64,000 nt of DNA from Azadirachta indica (taxonomy: Eukaryota; Streptophyta; Magnoliopsida; Sapindales; Meliaceae). Within the stretch, counting starts at the first letter, position 1; every line of letters begins with the position of its first letter. The notes under the pieces were generated by a model that did no database searches, was not told the DNA's origin, and saw only the letters and a program-made list of their open reading frames with translations. The DNA is taken from NCBI GenBank assembly GCA_022749755.1, contig CM040444.1:14408274-14472273 (forward strand), given 5' to 3'. Both the position numbers and the translations under genes were made by a program. This document shows, piece after piece, positions 11,541 through 22,286 of the stretch.

Positions 11541-14500
11541 ATGCTAAACACAATGAGCTCTATTCAAAGCCCATTACCGATTTCGCTTTCTCAATCGAGC
11601 AATGTCTGCCATCAGTTTAATCCAGTGAGGCAGAGAAAATTAGTCAAAATCAATGTTGGAAAGAAGTCGATGAGGGTGACATGTCTTAAGACAGAATCAA
11701 AGGAGGCGCATGTTAGCAGCGTGGGTTTAGGAAAGAGCGAGGAGTTGATGGAGGCGGAGAAGAAGCTTCTGGTGGGGGTTTATGCAAGGGCACCGGTTGT
11801 ATTGGCCAGTGGCAAAGGTTGTAAATTGTATGATGTTGAAGGGAAAGAGTATTTGGATATGAGTTCAGGGATTGCAGTGAATGCACTAGGACATGGTGAT
11901 CCTGATTGGATTAAGGCTGTTGTTGACCAAGCAAATGTTTTGACTCATACTAGCAATGTGTATTACAACGTTCCTCAGGTATATAGCTATTCTTAATTCC
12001 TTTTATTATATTTTATATTTTATGCTTCTTGGGTTGCTGCAAATGTGTTGGCATTGTGAGTAATTTAGTAAAGATTGAATGATATGTTATTTGTCTTCAA
12101 TTCATAATCCAAGTTTTCCAGAAAAACTTGCTTTTTTTCTTTTTTCTTTTTTTTTTTTTTTTGTCATTGCAAACATGTAGAAATGTGAACAATAGAAAAT
12201 TAAAAAGTAGTACACATTTCATGGTTAGAAAATTTTATTAAATTGATGAGAATTGATTATTATATGAAGTTACTGCAGAAATGAGTTCTACATGTTTCAT
12301 GTTGTTTATATAGCGAATTGTATCACTGCTGATGTTTTATCCTGGGTTGACGGTATATTTTCTGCTCGGGTTCTTTTTAAGGTTGGTCTGTTGAGTATTT
12401 TGTCAGCTGAAATTTGGTTTTGTTGTTTTAGTAGATAGAGCTTGCAAAGCGTTTGGTGGCTTCTTCTTTTGCTGACCGTGTGTTTTTCTCCAATTCTGGA
12501 ACAGAAGCAAATGAAGCAGCTATCAAATTCGCCAGAAAGTATCAGAGACATTCAAATCCAGAAGTGAAAGAGCCAGCAATGGAGTTCATAGCTTTCACCA
12601 ATAGCTTTCATGGGAGGACCATGGGTGCTGTTGCTCTGACAAGCAAAGAGCAATATAGATCAGCTTTTGAACCAGTCATGCCTGGAGTCACTTTTGTGGA
12701 GTATGGAAATATTGAAGCTACCAAAAAGGTGATTCAGCATGGTAAAACTGCAGCAGTTTTTGTGGAACCCATCCAGGGTGAGGGGGGCATACTTAGCTCG
12801 ACAAAAGAATTTTTACAATTTTTGCGGAGTGCATGTGATGAAGCTGGGGCTCTCCTGGTCTTTGATGAGGTAACTAGCTTTCTTTACCACTTTCTTGTTA
12901 TATTTAGATGTACTGACTATGTGCTGGATTTTGAGTTCAATGTGATTTCTTCAGAGCATAATATTGTAATTGGTTTTTCTCCAAAATCTACGTTGGTGCT
13001 GATTGATTATTCATGTAACTACAAGCTGTCAAAGCATCAGGAGTTTTTGGAAATCAAATCTTATGACAAGACTTTGGACTTTTACTGTATAAATCATAAC
13101 TAGTTTTAGGTCCTCTAATCTCTTTAGTGGCCGTACCATTAACCCTCACCATTTACTTGGAAACTTTGCATTTAGATGAAGCAATCCATGTGAAATATGC
13201 CTAAAAATATTATCATTATTCCTTCAGCGGTAAAGATACTTTGCTATATTTGTATTTCCTTCTGGTAGCATTTAAATTTGGTTTAAATTATTTGAATTAA
13301 ATACTTCCTCATATGTAAGCATGGATGTGTATTTCATTTACATGTAGATGTGTAGGATGTTGCTTTGGCAACATGCTGCAATTGAGGATCGCCTCTGCAT
13401 TTCTTTCCGAGGTTGTAAGTAGATTCCACGACCAAGTAGGCAACTTATCAATCTGGGTATAAGCTAAACTGTCTTTTTTATGGTGCCTTGGATGATCAGA
13501 GCATCTCTTGAGAAGTAAAATGCCCTTAATCAAGCAATTTGTGTTTGTTCTTTAGGCTATCAAAATTAAAAATTTCGGGGCCCCTGTTCCCAACAAAATT
13601 AGCCTGCATTACCATACTTTCTCCTATCAGACTTGGATTATATTTGTCCACTATTAAAACTCAAATAGTAAAGTTACCATTCTTTTTCCACTGGTTCAAC
13701 AAATTCAAGAATTACATACGTTTTCCTTCTACACTATTCTTTAATAAATTGAACTATGTCTGGTTGAATATGATTGACACAATGACGATAATTAGTTGAT
13801 GCATTCTTAGATCACTGTTTCTGTCTCCTTTTTCCTTATTCTACCATGTTATAGACAGAGACTTGAAGCAATTTATCCATCAGTTCCAAGCTTCTGTTGG
13901 TTCTGTCTCCAAATGTGGACAATTTATAAGCTTATGTTCTCACATTAATTAATTATCTGAATAATTGATTGAAGTTTCCCTTTCAACAAGCATTCTTTTC
14001 TCTGGGTGCAGGTTCAGTGTGGTCTAGGCCGAACTGGGTGCCTTTGGGCTCACGAGTACTATGGTGTCTCCCCAGATATAATGACCCTTGCCAAACCTCT
14101 GGCTGGAGGCCTGCCTATTGGTGCTGTACTGGTAACTGAAAAAGTTGCTTCCGCCATCAATTATGGTGAACATGGAAGCACTTTTGCTGGCAACCCCCTT
14201 GTCTGCAACGCTGCCCTTGCTGTTCTGGACAAAATCTCTAAAACCAGTTTCTTGGCCACTGTCACCAAGAAAGGTCAGAACTTCAAAGAAACCTTAAAGC
14301 GGATACTGGGAGGCAACCCGCATGTTAAAGAAATCCGTGGACTTGGGCTCATTATCGGAATTGAACTGGATGTACCTGCCTCACCTCTTGTTGATGCATG
14401 CCGGGAATCCGGCCTTCTTATCCTCACTGCAGGAAAAGGTAACGTTGTGAGACTAGTACCTCCATTGATCATAACAGAACAGGAGCTGAATCATGCTACT

Positions 14501-14548
14501 GAGGTTATAAACAAAGCTTTGCCAATACTCAATGCCAATTCAAATTAG
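11541..14548 (+). CDS. WIN1: Acetylornithine aminotransferase, chloroplastic
   Basis: This PLP enzyme converts N-acetylglutamate semialdehyde to N-acetylornithine in plastid arginine synthesis. Three coding exons (11541-11978, 12435-12869, 14012-14548), all phase 0, give 469 residues. Residues 1 to about 65 are Ser- and basic-rich, as in a transit peptide; a second ATG at 11,553 is an alternative start. The class III aminotransferase fold follows: [44 protein letters not shown] (Asp290) and [13 protein letters not shown] with the PLP lysine at about 319. GSTFAGNPL and the C-terminal [10 protein letters not shown] are also present. The length suits the plant family. It lies in the spacer between the inverted arms and is the only complete protein gene there; nothing looks damaged. 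A polyadenylation-like AATAAA lies at 14,689-14,694. Confidence 0.95.
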
Positions 14549-15766
14549 GAGGAAGCTAATTTTGCAGCAAGCATAGATGCAGTGGAAGGACTTTATCCTG
14601 AAAATTACTGTGTATTTTATTAACTGAGGTATGATTAATTCTGCCAGGAACTTAAGCTAATTGTGGTTATCATTTTTATTTATTGATGAATAAACCAATT
14701 ATCTAGATAAATTGTTCGGTTCAAACACTAGTTTTGGACTCATGATCCCATTCCATATGGGCTTTACAATTTCATTTTCATGTTGCCAGTACTCCAGCGG
14801 AACACAACCAAAATAGTGGACTGTTTTTCCTGGTTCTAAGGGCAATGTACCTTCAAACTAAAACTTCCTTTTGAAATTAATGGCACCTACTCTTACTTCT
14901 AGTTCATCAACCCCTTACACCAGAAGCAACATATATTACAATTAATTCAGTTTTCATTTCTCTTCCGAATTGTAATTGTATGGTTATTTCGTGCTCTTCA
15001 TTCAAATTAATTGCAAATCTAGATGTCTACGACTTTTATTCAAAAAAAATGACCAAACAAATCGTTGTTCATGGGTAGTATATGCCCGCAAAACGTCAAA
15101 AGTGTATGCTAAAATAATAGAGAGAAAATGGTAGGCGGCCTTGCTCATGTCAAACAATTAGCTTTAGTTTCCAGCTGCCGGCTGAGAATGTAAAATCATT
15201 AAGCTTATGGTTAGAATTGCAGCATTGTAGTTTTTTGTTCCATTGCTGCATGGAATAGAGTCGCTAGTTATCAAAAACTGCAACTATTGTGCTCTAGACA
15301 TTAACTGTAATATATACGTTTTGAGGTTTTACATTAATCACAAGCCTATTTTTCTATTGTTTTTTATTTAGTATATGATCCTCAAATTATATCTGTTTTG
15401 AATAACCTGGTTGAGCAAGCATGTAACGCGTAGTGTAAGATTTCAAATAGTTTATGTACATTCTTGCGTATGAAGCACAATCTGCAAGCGACGCTTCTGC
15501 TTACAATATTCTTCAACTCTCTAATGTACTTGCATGTTTACGTTAACTACATTGTCATCTTTGAACTTCAACTGTAAGAAATCGGGCACAGGCCGCCAAT
15601 TCGGTTGATTTTCATCTGGGCAGGCCCTATATAATAAAGGTTTACAACCTTAATGCATCAGTAAATTCCGTGTAACTTTGCTTCATTCCTTCATTAAACC
15701 ATTGTTTACTAAAAATTTTATTCACTTCACCACCATCGAAAACGAAAAAGTTGATCGCATGCGCAC
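14549..15766. other. Aminotransferase 3' flank and inner end of right arm
   Basis: About 14,549-14,787 is the presumed 3' UTR and flank of the aminotransferase. From about 14,788 the sequence is the reverse complement of the left arm and holds the right pectinesterase promoter (TATA-like at 15,628-15,636). No other gene was seen. Confidence 0.65.
15628..15636 (+). promoter_or_regulatory. TATA box of the right pectinesterase
   Basis: TATATAATA lies about 130 bases before the ATG at 15,767, matching the element upstream of the left copy. Confidence 0.55.
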
Positions 15767-17232
15767 ATGGGTTCTGCTACAATGAGGATCTATGGTCGTG
15801 TTAGCATTCTGTTTCTTGAAACATTTGTTTTCGCTTCATTCATGGCTACCACAAGCTCCATATATTTGTCTACTGCTGTCCTCATAAGAGTCGATGAGTC
15901 TGGCAGAGGAGATTTCAAGAAGATACAAGACGCTATTGATGCCGTTCCTTCTAATAACTCAGAATTGGTTTTCATTTGGGTTAAGCCTGGAACTTACAGG
16001 TTTGCTTGTTGTATGCCTGCTTGTTATATTTACTACTCGACTATTTATCCAGTTTCATTGATTTTCAACTTACCATTTCCTGCATTTTGCGTTTGATTAT
16101 GCAGAGAAAAGATTGTTGTGCCTGCCGATAAGCCTTTCATAACATTAAGTGGCACACAGGCTTCTAACACCATAATAACGTGGAGTGATGGTGGGGACAC
16201 TTTTGAGTCTCCAACGTTGACAGTGTTGGCTTCTGATTTTGTTGTACGATTGCTAACCATTGAGGTATTTTCTTGGCATTATTTGTGCAAATTCTGCAGT
16301 ATTAAAATCTTGGACAATTTACTAAACGTCTAAGTTCACATATTTAATCTGATCCAAATTTATATTTTGATTAATATCTACAGAACACATATGGATCAGG
16401 GGGACAAGCTGTTGCACTAAGAGTATCGGCAGATAGAGCTGCATTCTATGGCTGCAGGATTCTTTCTTACCAAGATACTCTCCTGGATGACACTGGAAAC
16501 CATTACTACAGCAACTGTTACATTGAAGGAGCCACCGATTTTATCTGTGGAAATGCAGCATCCCTCTTTGAGGTAAGTGGTCTTCTTAGGCAACAGATAC
16601 AGATTTCAGAAAGAACATATAGCTTAAGGTTTTTCAATTTAGATTTCTTACTAGACAAACCAATAAGTTGCTTCAACTATTTTATGTCATCTGCAGAGAT
16701 GCCATCTGCATACTCTTCCCGTGAGGAATGGATCTATCACTGCTAAAAAAAGAATGTCATCATCAGAGAACACCGGATTCACTTTCTTGGGTTGCAAGAT
16801 TACCGGTGTAGGAAAGGCTGTGTTTGGAAGGCCACGGGGTCCTTATTCCAGAGTGGTGTACGCTCTAACTTACATGTCCAGTGTGATATTGCCGCATGGA
16901 TGGGGTGATTGCCGAGATAACAGCAAGCAAAGGTATTATCTTTTCTTCTCATAATCTATAAAAATTGCTTCATTCATCCAAAATAAATGTCAAAATGAAA
17001 TGCATTATTCTTTTTGATGAATTGCAGTACTTACTATGCCGAATATAGGAATTACGGTCCAGGAGCTAAAAGATCACAGAGAGTTGCTTGGTCACAAAGC
17101 TTATCAAATGACGAAGCTGCTGCTTTCTCGACCAAGGATGTGATTGGGGGAAAACATTGGCTTAGACCTGCACCATCCAATTTCAAGAGAGGCTCTACTA
17201 TTATTGCTGTAAAAGCTGATGGGAACAAATAG
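15767..17232 (+). CDS. Pectinesterase (PME11-like), right copy with altered GRPW motif
   Basis: Five GT-AG exons (15767-15999, 16105-16264, 16384-16572, 16697-16932, 17028-17232) are in frame and give 340 residues. The leader, PGTYREK, QAVALR, YQDTLL (Asp162) and DFICGNA (Asp183) are kept. Compared with the left copy it lacks eight residues after the leader and one Val in the last exon (STYYAEY against STVYYGEY). The conserved LGRPW has become FGRPR: the codon CCATGG is CCACGG, so Trp is Arg at about residue 241. WDDW has become WGDC. In solved plant PMEs this Trp lines the substrate groove beside the catalytic Arg, so activity is doubtful even though the frame is open. The gene is divergent from its twin and followed 300 bases later by a headless peroxidase. 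Confidence 0.88.
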
Positions 17233-17400
17233 AATGTCGTTGGTTTGTGAGTCTCAGACCTCACAATATTCTCTGTCTTACATGTTATTTCATTCAATTT
17301 ATTTGTATATTACATTCTGAAAGTGAAACAAGTATTCGATTTATTTTTTATATATATCTTGATAGATATTGACTATAAACGCATACAAGATGCATGCTCA

Positions 17401-17406
17401 TTCCCA
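17401..17406 (+). other. Deletion junction between pectinesterase flank and peroxidase intron
   Basis: Here the right arm jumps from sequence matching left-arm position about 4,705 (ATGCATGCTCA) to sequence matching about 3,228 (GCTCATTCCCATG). The pentamer GCTCA is present at both edges in the left arm. The event removed about 1.48 kb holding peroxidase exon 1, its TATA box and intergenic DNA. Confidence 0.85.
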
Positions 17407-17532
17407 TGAACCTTTTGATAATTTTGACTTAGCGTCTCTTCTTCCCATATCTTATATATATATATATATACATATATTGCTAATATAAATGAAAATGTTG
17501 TTAACGCATATTTTATTTAATTTTCTGATCAG

Positions 17533-18303
17533 GGTTGTGATGCTTCCGTGTTACTAGAAACCAGGCCAGGAAACCCACCTTCAGAGAGAGAACACAGAGC
17601 CAACAACCCCAGCTTACGAGGGTTCGAGGTGATCAACGAGGCCAAAGCACAAATAGAAGCTCTATGCCCAAACACCGTCTGGTGTGCTGACATTATTGCA
17701 TTCGCAGCTCGCGACAGTTCTTTCAAAGTAGGTGGCATCAACTACGCCGTGCCAGCTGGACGTCGTGACGGGCGGGTCTCTATCAGCGATGAAGTTGCAC
17801 AAAATCTCCCTCCTCCATTCAAAGCGGACGAAATTGCTAAAAGTTTTGAACGGAAAGGAATGTCAGTGGACGAAATGGTGACAATCTCTGGAGCGCACTC
17901 TATTGGATTGTCACATTGTTCTTCATTCTCCGATCGCCTCTACAATTTCAACGAAACTCATGCACAAGATCCATCTATGGATCCTAGATTTGCTGCTTTC
18001 TTGAAGACCAAGTGTCCACCACCAAATGGAGCCACCAGAGATCCGACGGTTGCACTGGAATTTGTGACGCCCAATCGTTTGGACAACAAACACTACATGG
18101 AGTTGAAGAATCGTCGAGGTGTATTGACTTCGGATCAGACGTTAATGGACAGTCCCTTAACATCAAATATGGTAATGAAGAACGCAAGGAATGGAGCAAT
18201 GTGGGCTGCAAAGCATGCCAAGGCAATGTTGCATATGGGATCTCTTGACGTGCTCACTGGCACACACCGTCAGATCAGGAGGCATTGCAATGTGGTTAAT
18301 TAG
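17533..18303 (+). pseudogene. Class III peroxidase, 5'-truncated right copy
   Basis: Only exon 2 remains, from GCDASVLLE to the TAG at 18,303, preceded by an intact acceptor (TTTTCTGATCAG). Exon 1 with the signal peptide, distal Arg/His and start codon was deleted. The exon is open for about 256 codons and keeps the haem-ligand motif SGAHSIG, which the left copy has lost. It also has its own changes: VSCADI is VWCADI (TCG to TGG) and one Ser is missing from LPPPSF. Without the distal haem half it cannot make a peroxidase. It lies 300 bases downstream of the right pectinesterase on the same strand. Confidence 0.9.
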
Positions 18304-18554
18304 CTACGTAATTTGCTGGTGATCGAGCTACGAACGTACTCAATTCCATTCTTTTAATCAATTGTTTTATTTTTTTTCTTTATTAATTTTATGATTTTTA
18401 ATTTCCCGAAGTAAGTGTAAATTGTACTCGTTTAATTACCAATTGTAAGTGCAAGTTTTTTAGAATGTAACGTAACACGTTATCTTTCATTGCTATATAG
18501 CAATACATTTATTTATAAAATCCACTATTACGTTTTGTTAAGAAAGGATAAAAA

Positions 18555-18810
18555 TGACCAATTGAGGAGAATGCCCTTTACTTTGTCTGTTTTTTTAATT
18601 TATACTCTATTATTATTTTTTATATTTTTTTTATATTTTATTATTCTTTTAAATTTTAATTTTATTTTTAATATTTTTAATTTTATTATTTTATAAATTA
18701 ATTAAATTGAAAGATAAAAAAAAAAAAAATCATATATTAAAAAATTATATAAGAGATAATAGGGTTTCAGTTTAAAAAGTAGGGTAACGGTGATTCTCCC
18801 TGACCAATTG
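18555..18810. mobile_element. MITE, Mutator-like, with 10-bp target-site duplication
   Basis: The element is 18,565-18,800 (236 bp). TGACCAATTG flanks it perfectly at 18,555-18,564 and 18,801-18,810. Its ends are imperfect inverted repeats: AGGAGAATGCCCTTTAC at the 5' end against GGGAGAATCACCGTTAC read from the 3' end on the other strand. The interior is extremely AT-rich with no open frame. The left arm has one copy of the target (CAATTGATTATTTTTATCC near 2,059-2,077, minus strand) and no element, so this is a filled/empty-site pair. A 9-11-bp duplication suits the Mutator superfamily; the family name was not determined. Confidence 0.88.
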
Positions 18811-18958
18811 CATGCGTTTGCATTTTAGTCGAGTTTTACATGAATCCCACAGAGATGACGTGGAAGACAGGGTCAGTCAAAGTCATACTGTGGAACCCAA
18901 GTACAAAACGAATCAGTTAAACTAAAACAGTAAACATATCTACAGATTTTTGTGAGAA

Positions 18959-21270
18959 ATGGGGAAGAAGAGTAAAGTGCTGATAATAGGCGCAACAGGA
19001 AGAATAGGCTACCATTTGGCGAGATTTAGCATCGAGTATTCTCATCCTACTTTTGCTCTCATTAGACACTCTTCTTTTTCTGAACCCAACAAACAGAAAA
19101 AGATTCAGTCTCTCTCCACCGCTGGTGTCACTCTCCTCAAGGTCAGATTTTCCACCTCTCTCTCTCCTTTGAAATTGATTCCTTTTGTTTTGTTTTCCAT
19201 ATTCATGGTGGATTTTCTTTTTAAATTTTTTTTATTTCTTAGTGTGGGTTTGATTTTTAGGGATCATTGGAAGATGAGGAGAGTCTCATTAAGGCAGTGA
19301 AGCAAGTGGATGTAGCGATATGTGCGATTCCATCTAAACTAGTTCTTGATCAGAAGCTTCTCATTAGAGTTATCAAAAATTCCGGCTGCATCAAGGTTAT
19401 AAACTGTAAATGTTTAATTTATGCATCACTTTGATTTTTGAAATCTTTTTATTCATGAGTAGTCTCCTCGTCATTGATTACTATCATTGGTATGCCTGTT
19501 TTTTTCCCTCCTCTAATCTTGGTTTAATCACTTTATTTGCTTGAAAACTCAATGTTTGTGTTTCTAATAGTTGCTAGTTACTAGACTGATTCTAGGGAGG
19601 TAAACCTGATATAATCCTGCATAAAAAGCTGTAAAGTTTGACAGATTATAGCTCTTGTTTACATTTTCTTTGTACATATCTTTTGGACGAGTACTTCGTT
19701 GCTTTGGTATCAGATATTTGTCAAGTTTTGCAATAGCAAGGTGAGAATGTTGTTCTGAAATGGTGTAGATATATTCTTTTAACTTGTTCAATTTATTCCT
19801 TTCCCTTGCTTAAGTTTCATTATGTCATATGATCTTATCTTTTCTGGAGGTTAAATTGTACAATTAAATGGTGGGCTTGACTTTTCTTAACTAGATTGTT
19901 ATTACAATTAAGGCTGATGTCAAGATATTGACTGCATTTGATCTGGAGAATGATGCTTATGTTAATTACATTAGAAACTTTAGAAGATATAACCACATGT
20001 ATATTGGAGGTTTAAACTGGCTTTCTTGTTAAATAAGATCTATGAATACGTAAATTATTTCAGAAGTTCATTCCATCAGAGTTCGGAGCAGATCCGGACA
20101 AAACTCAGATATCTGGCTTGGATAACAACTTCTATTCACGGAGATGTGAGATTCGGCGTCTCATAGAAGCCGAAGGCATTCCCCACACTTACATCTGCTG
20201 CAATCTCTTCATGAGTTATTTACTCCCATCTCTTGTCCAGCCAGGCCTTAAAGCTCCTCCTAGGGACAAGGTCACAATTTTTGGAGACGGAAACACTGAA
20301 GGTTTTAATTTCTGATCAAGATTTGACTCTACTCCTTGTGATTAATTTGGCTCGGCAGTTTGTTAGTTGTATTTTCTGGCTTGTGGGGGCAATGGTAATT
20401 TGATGCATCTTCTTTTGGTTTCTATGTAGGTGTCTTTGTGAAAGACATTGATGTTGCCGCTATCACGATTAATGCAGTGGACGATCCACGTACATTGAAT
20501 AAGGTGCTGTATCTCAGGCCCCCGGGAAATGTTTACTCCATGAACAAGCTAGTTGAGACTTGGGAGAGTAAGATGGGGAAGAAGCTGGAGAAGATTTATT
20601 TGCCAGAAGACGAACTTCTTAAGAAAATTAAAGGTACTCTGGCAGCATATACTTTATTTGATTACGATTCAAGTACATCTCTTAGGGTAGCAACACACAA
20701 ATTAGAATTACTTAACTGATAATGAAAAATTAAGAATAAGCTACAACAGCTACTTTGATGGTGGCATCTGGCCTTAGGTCAGGCAAAGATTAGCACTTTA
20801 AATTCCAGAGTAAGGATGTGAATTAATAAGCATTTGTAGCAGTTGAATGCTTGCAAACCAGAGCAATCATCTTATGCTGGATGTTAGAGGTATAACACTC
20901 GCATATATTATTGTCCAACCAGTTTAGGACAGAGGACTAAATGCAAAATGTTTTGCTCTTGTTTTGGAATGAACATTGTAGATATATATGCAGAACAAGG
21001 GGCTAGTATGATGTGCTTTTCTACATATCTTGTTGGAACTCATGCGTGGTGCACTACTCCTTTGCTTTCATCTTTGAAATGATACCAAACTTTTTTTCTG
21101 CAGAGACCCCATATCCAGACAACATGGAGATGATTTTCATATACTCTGTCTTTGTAAAGGGAGATCATACATACTTTGACATGGAGTCTTCAGGCGGAGT
21201 AGACGGAACACAACTCTATCCACACTTGAAATGCACTACAATCAGCGAGTTTTTAGACACACTGTTGTAA
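18959..21270 (+). CDS. PLR3: Pinoresinol-lariciresinol reductase 3-like, catalytic Lys replaced by Arg
   Basis: This is an NADPH-dependent reductase of the isoflavone reductase/PCBER/PLR family. Five GT-AG exons (18959-19141, 19261-19395, 20064-20301, 20430-20633, 21104-21270) give 308 residues, close to the family length. Exon 1 carries the Rossmann motif GATGRIG after VLII. The chain matches my recollection of Arabidopsis probable PLR3 almost end to end (GSLEDE, FIPSEFGADPDKTQ, CNLFMSYLLPSLVQPG, ETPYPDNMEM, EFLDTLL). The family lysine three residues before IRR is Arg here: FYSRRCEIRR, where the left pseudogene has FYSGKCEIRH (AGA against AAA). The reading frame is clean, so a protein is likely, but normal hydride-transfer chemistry is doubtful. 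Substrate specificity cannot be told from sequence. Confidence 0.9.
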
Positions 21271-22286
21271 GATCACTATTAACATTCTTTTTTCCAACCC
21301 TTTAGTTCTCGTGCTCGGCTCACTATCTTTTTGGATTTATGAAAGGTGTTTGAACGAATTCATCTAATTCCGTACAACTTCAAAACATGAATAAGATCCC
21401 TGCTTTGATGTTTTTATGCTCATCTCATCTCATCTCTGAACTGAAATTCTTTTATTTAAACGTCTCGCTATTCTGGACATTTTCATTGTTCTCAACTATC
21501 ATTGCTTCAGTTCATGCCTAATTCCTAATGGTTCTCCACTTCTCTTGAGTCTGCACATTCATAAGTTTTCCTACCTTGACAATCAAATGACTCTAAATTA
21601 AAAAATTTTTTAAAAATTGATACTAATGAATCTTGTTTGACAATAGAGAAGTTGCACCAAATGAGCACAATAAATTCTTCAAATAAGTTTTTGCAAGATT
21701 CGTACTTGAAGAATGGTAGGATTGTGGCTAATAATGGATTAGTAACTGAAAAAATTTAAATAATTAATTAATTTTTAAACAATAATGTTATAACAATCAT
21801 TATATGTTAGTAATTTTAAGAAATAAGCTTTTTGAATAATTAATATTAGAAAATTCGGAAATTCTGTGCGAAAAAAGTTGGTAATCGGGTGCTGCCTCAT
21901 TTTGTACGACCCGTCTCATGCCGGTTTGGATTTGAACCCAAAAAATCTCATCGAGGGTGAACCGATGAAATGGGCCATTGGAGCCCATTTGAATCGTCTT
22001 CATGAAACGTGTTATTATAAAAATAGGCCTAAGCGGCGTGTTTGCATCCTATTCCCGCCTACCTCGATCTTTACGTTGGCAATTATAACACGCAAGTCCT
22101 TTTACTCCACCGCGTGAGAATAAGTCCCCTTTTTTTTTTTTTCTTTTCTTTTTTTAAATTACATATAAATATCAACGAAGGCCTAAGCCTGTTTACATTA
22201 TTCATATACACAATCCTTTATTCCTGAAATCACGGAAAAAAAGGTTATCATTTTCACAACGAGAAGAAGGAGAGGCAGAAAAAACG
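21271..22286. other. Intergenic, PLR3-like to universal stress protein gene
   Basis: Presumed 3' flank of the reductase, then a less AT-rich stretch (about 21,870-22,110) and a pyrimidine-rich leader (about 22,128-22,155) before the stress-protein ATG. The last part is likely that gene's promoter and 5' UTR. No gene was recognised. Confidence 0.5.

Larger units (their letters stand above)
14788..20930. repeat. Right arm of the large inverted duplication
   Basis: This is the reverse-complement counterpart of bases 1-7,446. Gene order, exon lengths and many intron and intergenic stretches match. For example, the string GGTAGGCGGCCTTGCTCATG near 15,130 has its complement near 7,100, and ATCTTTCATTGCTATATAGC near 18,483 has its complement near 2,135. 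Differences are a deletion of about 1.48 kb at 17,401-17,406 and a 236-bp insertion at 18,565-18,800. The outer end is uncertain because the left partner leaves the window. Confidence 0.93.
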
